DNA of 12,028 bases. Origin: M0108 sp044228695. Lineage in GTDB: Bacteria > Pseudomonadota > Gammaproteobacteria > Chromatiales > Chromatiaceae. A program made the translations under genes and the position numbers. Below are positions 7,141 through 12,028 of this stretch, one piece after another. The stretch's first letter is position 1. Each line of letters starts with the position of its first letter. The DNA is taken from NCBI GenBank assembly GCA_044228695.1, contig JBGAUK010000100.1, positions 1-12,028 on the forward strand. The letters are read 5' to 3'. The notes beneath the pieces are model-generated. The model saw only the letters and a program-made list of their open reading frames with translations. It searched no databases and was not told the DNA's origin.

Positions 7141-7830
7141 TCAAGGCCAGATTTTTCCAATGGCGAGATGAGAGGCCAAGATCGCTGGCGCCACCCCACC
7201 GCCCGGCTCCCCCAGCCAGGGGATGAAGCCGATAGAGGGGGCTCGGATCAGGGATGAAAGGGTCGCAAGATTTTCCTCCCGCCGCGCCAAGCCCGGATCG
7301 ATCTGATTGGCGACCCAGCCGACCAGGTGGCAACCGCTGGCGAGGATGCTCTCAGCGGTCAGCAAGGCATGGTTGATACCGCCGAGGCGCAGGCCGACGA
7401 CCAGGATAACCGGCAAGCCTAAGGCCCAAGGCAAGTCGCTGACCGCCAGGTCCGGGCCCAGGGGCACTCGCCAGCCACCCACCCCCTCGACGATGAGGCA
7501 GTCCGCCTGGGACGCCATGGCGTCCGCTCGCTCCCGGATCAGGTCCAGGCTGATCTCGACCCCCGCCTCGCGGGCGGCGATATGGGGGGCTATGGCTGGG
7601 CGAAAGGCATAGGGGTTGACCCAGTCGTAGGGCACGCGGCGGCTCGACTGGGTTCGCAGACGCTGAGCATCCGCATTCCTGAGGCCCCGGGGGCCGTCGG
7701 TACAGCCGGAGGCGACGGGCTTCATGCCCTGGACCTTGAGACCGCGCTGGCGCAGGGCCTGGATCAGGCCGAGGCTGACCTCGGTCTTGCCACAAGCGGT
7801 ATCGGTCCCGGTGACGAAGAAGCCCTTCAT
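7141..7830 (-). CDS. bioD: ATP-dependent dethiobiotin synthetase BioD
   Basis: Closes the ureido ring of dethiobiotin from 7,8-diaminopelargonic acid, CO2 and ATP, the step before BioB. The 229-residue protein matches E. coli BioD (225). The P-loop is VTGTDTACGKTEVS (about 6-19, Lys15), the catalytic lysine is Lys37 in GMKPVASG, and EGVGGWRVPL matches the conserved EGAGG(W) segment; VANQIDP near the C-terminus is the nucleotide-base region. The ATG at 7830 puts the P-loop at the usual distance from the N-terminus; a GTG at 7860 would add ten unsupported residues. It is separated from bioC by 179 bases, much more than the other junctions in the operon except bioB-bioF. Confidence 0.95.
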   Translation of the reverse strand: MKGFFVTGTDTACGKTEVSLGLIQALRQRGLKVQGMKPVASGCTDGPRGLRNADAQRLRTQSSRRVPYDWVNPYAFRPAIAPHIAAREAGVEISLDLIRERADAMASQADCLIVEGVGGWRVPLGPDLAVSDLPWALGLPVILVVGLRLGGINHALLTAESILASGCHLVGWVANQIDPGLARREENLATLSSLIRAPSIGFIPWLGEPGGGVAPAILASHLAIGKIWP

Positions 7831-7941
7831 CGCCTTGGGGACCCTGAAATCCGCAAACACCTGGCGTCCATCAGAGGCCCGCAGTCACCGCGCTGCTCCA
7901 GCGCCGCGCGGGTCCGCGGGACGCAAGGACGGTTGCCGACC

Positions 7942-8029
7942 GACATCCCGCACGCTGGGGACCGCCGGGCCCATTCCCGCCCATTGCATTCGAGCGACTG
8001 CAACATCTCTCACGCAGGGGACCGTCGGC
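7942..8029. repeat. Imperfect direct repeat pair at a 60-bp offset, spanning the bioC stop and the bioC-bioD spacer
   Basis: The stretch at 7942-7968 recurs at 8002-8028, exactly 60 bases later, with about six mismatches in 27 positions. Both copies contain CACGC, one base, then GGGGACCG. On the minus strand each copy reads GGTCCCC(A/T)GCGTG followed by (C/A)G(G/A)GATGT. The right copy lies over the end of bioC and supplies its last codons and TGA. A decayed tandem or dispersed intergenic repeat is likely; its family cannot be told from two copies. Confidence 0.65.
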
Positions 8030-8897
8030 CAATGGCGGTCAGGGGCAGGGTCACGGAACCATCCGCCGCGACCCGTTGCAGGGGCGCCCAGGCATGGCCA
8101 TAAACGACCTCGTAGGTGGCGGGCAGGCGGCCCTCGTGGCGATGGACCTCGTAGGCGGCGCGCATGGCGGCCCACCGGGACTTGCCGGTGAGGCCGCGTG
8201 AGCGCTCGCGGGTGGCATTACGCGCGCCCAGGCCCCGCAAGTCGTTGATGAGGCCGCCCAGGTCCTGATAGGTCAGGGTCAGTTGTTCGGCATCCATGAC
8301 CGGCCCCTCGAAACCGGCGCGCACCAGGGCATCGCCGACATCGTGCATATCCAGAAAGGGACTCACATGGCCGTGGCCGTCGGCCTGGGCCCAGGCGGCG
8401 CGCAGTTCGCGCAGGGTGTCGGGACCGAAGGTGGTGAACATGAGGAGGCCACCGGGGGCGAGGACGCGCCGCAGCTCCACGAAGGTCCGGTCCAGGTCGT
8501 TGCACCACTGGAGGGTGGCGTTAGAGAAGATGAAGTCGATGCTGCCCTCCGCCAGGGGCAGCGCCTCGGCATCGGCGCAGAGGCAGGTCGGGCGGCGCAG
8601 CAGACGGCCCCGCCGGCGGGCCAGACGCAGCATCGGGAAGGCGAAATCCAGGGCCAGGACCCGGGCCTGGCGATAGCGGCGCTGCAGCTCGTCCACCGCC
8701 AGGCCGGTGCCGGCCCCCAGATCCAGGATGGTCCGGGGCGCCAGGCGCACATAATTCAGCCGCTCCAGCAGACGGGTGGCCATCTCCTTTTGCAGGACCG
8801 CCACGCTATCGTAGCCGGCCGCCGCGCGTTCGAAGGCGCGACGGGCGGCGGGCTTATCGATGGGGTTATTCAGCCCCTGGTCGGGTTTCGTGGCCAT
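8010..8897 (-). CDS. bioC: Malonyl-[ACP] O-methyltransferase BioC
   Basis: Methylates the free carboxyl of malonyl-ACP with SAM so that fatty-acid synthesis can extend it as a disguised primer to pimeloyl-ACP methyl ester. The 295-residue class I methyltransferase has the BioC N-terminus (KPAARRAFERAAAGYDSVAVLQ, 16-37), motif I TILDLGAGTG (56-65), the acidic ALDFAFPML region (82-90), DFIFSNATLQWCNDL (121-135) and a C-terminal domain with LTLTYQDLGGLINDLRGLGA. The ATG at 8897 shares its A with the bioH stop (TGATG) and follows GGAGAC at 8901-8906, so it is preferred to the TTG at 8915. E. coli BioC has 251 residues; the extra length is mainly at the C-terminus. Its final residues (RRSPA) come from a repeat sequence, as noted in the repeat entry. 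Confidence 0.94.
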   Translation of the reverse strand: MATKPDQGLNNPIDKPAARRAFERAAAGYDSVAVLQKEMATRLLERLNYVRLAPRTILDLGAGTGLAVDELQRRYRQARVLALDFAFPMLRLARRRGRLLRRPTCLCADAEALPLAEGSIDFIFSNATLQWCNDLDRTFVELRRVLAPGGLLMFTTFGPDTLRELRAAWAQADGHGHVSPFLDMHDVGDALVRAGFEGPVMDAEQLTLTYQDLGGLINDLRGLGARNATRERSRGLTGKSRWAAMRAAYEVHRHEGRLPATYEVVYGHAWAPLQRVAADGSVTLPLTAIGRRSPA

Positions 8898-9730
8898 CAG
8901 GTCTCCAGTTCCCAAAGAAAGGACAGCAGCGCAGCGGTGGTCGCCGCCGGGTGGGAGAGAAAGGGGGCGTGGGCGGCCCCGGCGATGACCTGGACCCGCG
9001 CCTCGGGCAGCAGGGCGGCGATGTCGGCGCCGACGCCGGCGGGGACCAGGGTATCGCGGGCGCCGAACAGCCAGAGGCTGGGGCAGTCGAGGTCCTGGAG
9101 CGCGGGGCGCAGATCCGAGTACCGCAGCAGGTCCAGACCCAAGGCCAAGGCTACCGGGTCCGGGGCGGGTCTTGCCGCCAGCTCCCGCTTGAGCCGGCGG
9201 AGCGTGTCCCGCGCCGCCTCGCTGCCCCGGACCTGGAGGGCCAGGAAGCGCTCCAGGGTGCCGGCGGGGTCCGCCAGCAGGCCGTCGTGGAAACGCGCCA
9301 GGGTCTCGGGGTCCATGCCCGCGGGCCAGTTGTCGGTCTGCACGAAACGCGGCGTGGCCGTCATCAGCACCAGCCCCGCCAGGCGCTCCGGGGCGCGTTG
9401 GGCTGCCGCCAAGGCGACCAGGCCGCCCAGGGACCAGCCCAGCCAGACGGCCCTGGCCGGGGCCGCCGCCAGACAGGCGTCCGCCCAGTCATCCAGCCCC
9501 TGCCAGGACGGATCGCGGGGACTGCCGCCATGGCCCGGTAGCTCGATGGCCGTGAGGCGATGACCCAACGTCAGGTCGGCGGGCAGGCCGTGCCAGACGG
9601 CGGCGTTCATGCCCCAGCCGTGGAGCAGGACCAGATCCGGACCCTGGCCCCGGATCTCCCGGTAGAGGTTCAGCCCCCTCTCCCCGACCCTCCCCCGCGT
9701 GGGGGGAGGGAGCAAAGGCGCGGCGATCAT
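8897..9730 (-). CDS. bioH: Pimeloyl-[ACP] methyl ester esterase BioH
   Basis: Alpha/beta hydrolase that removes the methyl group from pimeloyl-ACP methyl ester, ending chain growth and giving the BioF substrate. The catalytic triad is visible: Ser100 in the nucleophile elbow LGWSLGG, Asp226 in FGARDTLVP and His254 in GAAHAPFLSHP. The oxyanion region is LVLLHGWGMNAAVW (33-46). Bracketing by bioF and bioC confirms the role. At 277 residues it is about 18-20 residues longer than E. coli BioH at the N-terminus, and residues 6-20 are encoded by a GC-rich REP-like hairpin. The ATG at 9730 overlaps the bioF stop as ATGA, which supports this start even though it forces translation of the repeat. No ATG lies between it and the conserved domain; a downstream GTG or TTG start cannot be excluded. 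Confidence 0.94.
   Translation of the reverse strand: MIAAPLLPPPTRGRVGERGLNLYREIRGQGPDLVLLHGWGMNAAVWHGLPADLTLGHRLTAIELPGHGGSPRDPSWQGLDDWADACLAAAPARAVWLGWSLGGLVALAAAQRAPERLAGLVLMTATPRFVQTDNWPAGMDPETLARFHDGLLADPAGTLERFLALQVRGSEAARDTLRRLKRELAARPAPDPVALALGLDLLRYSDLRPALQDLDCPSLWLFGARDTLVPAGVGADIAALLPEARVQVIAGAAHAPFLSHPAATTAALLSFLWELET
9672..9712. repeat. REP-like GC-rich palindrome inside the 5' end of bioH
   Basis: CCCTCCCCC at 9688-9696 pairs perfectly with GGGGGAGGG at 9702-9710 around a 5-base loop, and is flanked by CCCCTCTCCCCGA. On the coding strand it is translated to about LLPPPTRGRVGERG, a peptide type commonly seen where such palindromic repeats are read as protein in GC-rich genomes. 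It sits at residues 6-20 of BioH, before the conserved fold. Confidence 0.7.
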
Positions 9731-11091
9731 GCCGCCGCTCCCGGGTCTCGCGCCCCCCTGGGCAAGTCCGCCAGGGCCGCAAGCAGGGCGTCCAGATCCT
9801 GGTCGCTATGCAGGGCGCAGAGGGTGACCCGCAGCCGGGCCGAACCCTCCGGCACCGTGGGCGGGCGGATGGCGGTTACCAGGATGCCCCGCGCCTCCAG
9901 GGCCTGACTCCAGGCCAGGGCGCGTTCGGCGCTTCCCGCCAGGATAGGTTGGATCGGGGTGGTGGACGGCATGAGCGGGAGCCCAAGCTGTGCCGCCCCC
10001 TGGCGGAAGCGCTGGATCAGTTCCCGGAGACGCACCCGCCGCCACTCCTCCCGCCTGGCCAGGGCCAGACTGGCGCGGGTCGCCGCCGCTAGCGCCGGCG
10101 GCGGGGCCGTGGTGTAGATGTAGGTTCGCGCGGTCTGAATCAGGGTCTCGATCAAGTCTTCGCTGCCGGCGACGAAGGCGCCGAAGGTACCCAGGGCCTT
10201 GCCCAGGGTGCCCATGAGGATAGGGACGGCCGCAGCATCGAGACAGTAATGATCCAGGGTGCCCCGCCCCTCGCGTCCCAGGACGCCCAGGCCATGGGCG
10301 TCATCGACCAGGAGGGGCACATCCGCGGCCCTGGCAATGGCCGCCAACTCGGGGAGGGGCGCCAGATCGCCGTCCATGCTGAAGACGCCATCGGTGGCGA
10401 TGAGGGCCACCGGGTGGCCAATGGCGGTGGGCGCGGCACCGGGCCCGGAGCCGGACGCCGACCTGGAGCCAGCGTCGGACCTGGACCCAGACCCGGATCC
10501 AGACCCGGCCTCGGATCCAGACCCCGCCCCGGACTCGGATCTGGAGTCGCACCCGAATCCGGACGAGGACCCTGAACCGGATTCCGACTCGGAATGGGAA
10601 CAAGCCGCCAACTGGCGCCGCAAGGCCGCCATATCGCCATGGGGATAGCGCCGCAGGCGGGCACGGGCCAGCAAGGCGCCATCGATCAGGGAAGCGTGGT
10701 TCAGCCGGTCCACGAAGACAGGATCGCCCGGCCCGGCCAAGGCCTGAAGGATGCCCAGGTTGGCCATATAGCCGGTGGAGAAGAGCAGGACCCGCTCACG
10801 GCCCAGAAAATCTGCCAGTTCCTCCTCCAGGGCCTGATGCGCCGGGCCATGGCCGGCGACCAGGTGGGCCGAGCCGCTGCCGACGCCATAGGCCTCCGCC
10901 CCCCGCTGGCAGGCGGCAATCACCTCCGGATGGCGGGCCAGGCCCAGATAATCATTGGTGCAGAAGGCAATGGCCGGACGGCCGTCGAGGGTCAGGTGCG
11001 GACCCGGCGCCGCCTCGATCTGACGGCGCCGGCGGTAGAGATGGGCCGCCCGCCGGCGCTCCAGCTCGCTGGTGAGGTCGCGGTAAACCAT
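9727..11091 (-). CDS. bioF: 8-amino-7-oxononanoate synthase BioF with a Ser/Gly-rich insertion
   Basis: PLP enzyme that condenses L-alanine with pimeloyl-ACP, releasing CO2, to start biotin ring assembly. Family motifs: FCTNDYLGL (43-51), VGSGSAHLVAGHG (70-82), RLNHASLIDGAL (129-140), ATDGVFSMDGDLAPL (232-246), LVDDAHGLG (261-269), the PLP lysine Lys298 in MGTLGKALG, YIYTTAPPP (324-332) and AIRPPTVPEGSARLR (407-421). E. coli BioF has 384 residues; this one has 454. Lys298 aligns with Lys236 of E. coli, and nearly all the excess is a low-complexity block at about 164-222, where E. coli has a short loop before the strand leading to TEGVFSMDG. The reading frame stays open through the block. No ribosome binding site is obvious before the ATG at 11091, and an in-frame TGA lies six bases upstream of it. 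It overlaps bioH by 4 bases and is 150 bases from bioB. Confidence 0.95.
   Translation of the reverse strand: MVYRDLTSELERRRAAHLYRRRRQIEAAPGPHLTLDGRPAIAFCTNDYLGLARHPEVIAACQRGAEAYGVGSGSAHLVAGHGPAHQALEEELADFLGRERVLLFSTGYMANLGILQALAGPGDPVFVDRLNHASLIDGALLARARLRRYPHGDMAALRRQLAACSHSESESGSGSSSGFGCDSRSESGAGSGSEAGSGSGSGSRSDAGSRSASGSGPGAAPTAIGHPVALIATDGVFSMDGDLAPLPELAAIARAADVPLLVDDAHGLGVLGREGRGTLDHYCLDAAAVPILMGTLGKALGTFGAFVAGSEDLIETLIQTARTYIYTTAPPPALAAATRASLALARREEWRRVRLRELIQRFRQGAAQLGLPLMPSTTPIQPILAGSAERALAWSQALEARGILVTAIRPPTVPEGSARLRVTLCALHSDQDLDALLAALADLPRGARDPGAAA
10444..10599. repeat. Degenerate hexanucleotide repeat forming the BioF insertion
   Basis: The block follows a 6-base period, with units such as GACCCG, GATCCA, GACTCG and GAACCG on the plus strand. 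CGGATCCAGACCC occurs identically at 10494-10506 and 10512-10524, 18 bases apart. On the coding strand each unit gives Ser-x, mostly Ser-Gly, Ser-Glu, Ser-Arg or Ser-Asp, over residues 165-216 of BioF. The 6-base unit means slippage changes length without shifting frame. Confidence 0.85.
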
Positions 11092-11241
11092 GGATCAGCA
11101 GGACGCGCCGATGAGGCTATAAGTCATGATCGCGCCCCAGGTGGCGGGCAATGCCCTCGCGTCGCCGCCACCCCGGGCCAGGGAGATGTGATGGCCCGCT
11201 CCCGGCGTGGGGGCCAAGGCTAAGGGCCCTGTGCCCCTCAC
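11092..11241. other. bioB-bioF spacer with an inverted repeat
   Basis: 150 bases with no supported gene. GGTGGCGG at 11140-11147 pairs with CCGCCACC at 11165-11172 across a 17-base loop, extendable with some mismatch. No T run follows, so it does not look like an intrinsic terminator. It may be an intercistronic mRNA structure that changes the ratio of BioB to the downstream proteins, or chance in GC-rich DNA. No convincing promoter or biotin operator (BirA or BioR site) is seen. Confidence 0.4.
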
Positions 11242-12028
11242 TCAATGGGCCTCGCACCGCTCGCAAGGACCCGGCACGGAGCGTTCGGCCGCGTCCACCT
11301 CCTCGAAACTCAGGCCCAGGCGCTGGAAGAGGTCCCGGTCGCGATCCGCCCCGGAGTTGGGGGTCGTCAGCAAATGTTCACCGTAAAAGATGGAATTGGC
11401 GCCGGCGAGGAAACAGAGGGCTTGCAGTTCATCGCTCATGTCGGCGCGGCCGGCGGACAGGCGCACCTGGGAGGCCGGCATCAGCAGGCGGGCCACGGCG
11501 AGGGTGCGCACGAACTCCAGGGGATCTAGCCGCGCCGTGCCATGCAGGGGCGTGCCCTCCACCTGGACGAGCAGGTTGATGGGCACGGATTCCGGATGCT
11601 GGGGCAGATTCGCCAGTTGCCGCAGCAGGGAGGCGCGATCCTGCCGCGACTCGCCCAGGCCCAGGATGCCGCCACTGCACACCTTGATGCCCACGCCCTG
11701 GACCCGGGCCAGGGTGTCGAGCCGGTCCTGGTAAGTGCGGGTGGTGATGACCTGGCCGTAGAACTCGGGGGAGGTGTCCAGGTTGTGATTGTAATAGTCC
11801 AGGCCGGCAGCCTTGAGGCGCTCGGTCTGGGCGTCCGTCAGCATGCCCAGGGTGACGCAGGTCTCCAAGCCCAGGTCATGGACCGCCGCGATCATCTCGG
11901 TCACCCGGTCCAGATTCTTGTCCGTGGGGTTGCGCCAGGCCGCGCCCATGCAGAAACGGGTCGCGCCTCGCGCCTTGGCGGCGACGGCGGCGGCCGTCAC
12001 CTCCGCCAGCGGCATGAGGCGCTCGGGC
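11242..12028 (-). CDS. bioB: Biotin synthase BioB (N-terminus beyond the window)
   Basis: Radical-SAM enzyme that inserts sulfur into dethiobiotin. About 261 residues are present; by comparison with E. coli BioB about 71 are missing, including the CxxxCxxC loop of the 4Fe-4S cluster. The visible part holds all ligands of the 2Fe-2S cluster that donates sulfur: the cysteines of TRFCMGAAWRNP, ETCVTLGML and GIKVCSGGILGLGE, and the arginine of SQVRLSAGR. DYYNHNLDTSPEFYG, ITTRTYQDRLDTL and GANSIFYGEHLLTTPN are also strictly family-like. The ATG at 12015 is internal: in-frame codons reading PERL precede it to the edge. The C-terminus ends in CERCEAH, a Cys-x-x-Cys-x-x-His tail that E. coli BioB lacks. 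It is the first biotin gene in the operon direction within the window. Confidence 0.96.
   Translation of the reverse strand, partial: PERLMPLAEVTAAAVAAKARGATRFCMGAAWRNPTDKNLDRVTEMIAAVHDLGLETCVTLGMLTDAQTERLKAAGLDYYNHNLDTSPEFYGQVITTRTYQDRLDTLARVQGVGIKVCSGGILGLGESRQDRASLLRQLANLPQHPESVPINLLVQVEGTPLHGTARLDPLEFVRTLAVARLLMPASQVRLSAGRADMSDELQALCFLAGANSIFYGEHLLTTPNSGADRDRDLFQRLGLSFEEVDAAERSVPGPCERCEAH

Noticed and set aside
7885..8175. Small minus-strand frame with two VP-x-VRDV peptides over the bioC end
   Set aside because: It runs out of frame through bioC and arises from the repeat pair; the DNA repeat is reported instead of a gene.
8283..9563. Open frame of 426 codons on the plus strand across bioC and bioH
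   Set aside because: Antisense shadow in GC-rich DNA of two genes with complete catalytic motifs; its product is low-complexity and spans a gene junction.
10259..10648. Plus-strand open frame with a long Asp-Pro repeat opposite the BioF insertion
   Set aside because: A 6-base repeat without stops stays open in several frames; bioF continues through it with conserved motifs on both sides, so the Asp-Pro product is a by-product.
11080..11091. GGTAAACC near the bioF start as half of a BirA biotin operator
   Set aside because: It is within the first codons of bioF, the dyad partner is missing, and the operator is normally upstream of the first gene of the operon.
11092..11160. TTATAG with an upstream TTGCCC as a promoter for bioF
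   Set aside because: The spacing is about 23 bases instead of 16-18 and the match to the -35 box is weak.

Overview
The window comes from a high-GC, Gram-negative chromosome. The arrangement dapF, then a DUF484 gene, then xerC is a classic gammaproteobacterial block. The style of the biotin genes (bioB-bioF-bioH-bioC-bioD) and the GC-rich codon use would fit a Chromatiales-type (purple sulfur) gammaproteobacterium, but that placement is an inference and no taxon marker is present. No tRNA, rRNA, CRISPR array, insertion sequence or phage gene was found.

Layout. (1) Positions 1-505, minus strand: the remnant of a bicupin oxalate decarboxylase. It runs off the left edge and has lost its 5' part, including the metal-binding HxH motif of cupin 1. 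(2) 506-712: a short non-coding stretch with two small inverted repeats. (3) 713-3871, plus strand: a 1052-residue predicted outer-membrane lipoprotein with a PKD-like domain and, by my reading, two divergent modules resembling the ILEI/PANDER (FAM3-like) fold. Its base and codon use is visibly less GC-biased than its neighbours. Function unknown. (4) 3905-7017, plus strand: a tightly packed cluster of a class I SAM methyltransferase, dapF (diaminopimelate epimerase), a DUF484 protein and xerC (tyrosine recombinase for chromosome dimer resolution), with start/stop overlaps between the last three. (5) 7018-7140: a short convergent intergenic gap. (6) 7141-12028, minus strand: a biotin operon read right to left, bioB (cut by the right edge), bioF, bioH, bioC, bioD. 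It covers BioC/BioH priming and release of the pimeloyl chain and then BioF, BioD and BioB of ring assembly. bioA is not in the window.

The most notable features are small repeats that have entered or grown inside housekeeping biotin genes. bioF carries an in-frame, roughly 60-residue Ser/Gly-rich insertion built from a degenerate hexanucleotide repeat. bioH begins with a REP-like GC-rich hairpin translated as an N-terminal extension. The end of bioC and the bioC-bioD spacer share an imperfect repeat at an exact 60-bp offset, and this repeat supplies the last codons and stop of bioC. The other point worth attention is the large lipoprotein of unknown role beside a decayed oxalate decarboxylase, which suggests that the left third of the window is accessory DNA next to a conserved core.
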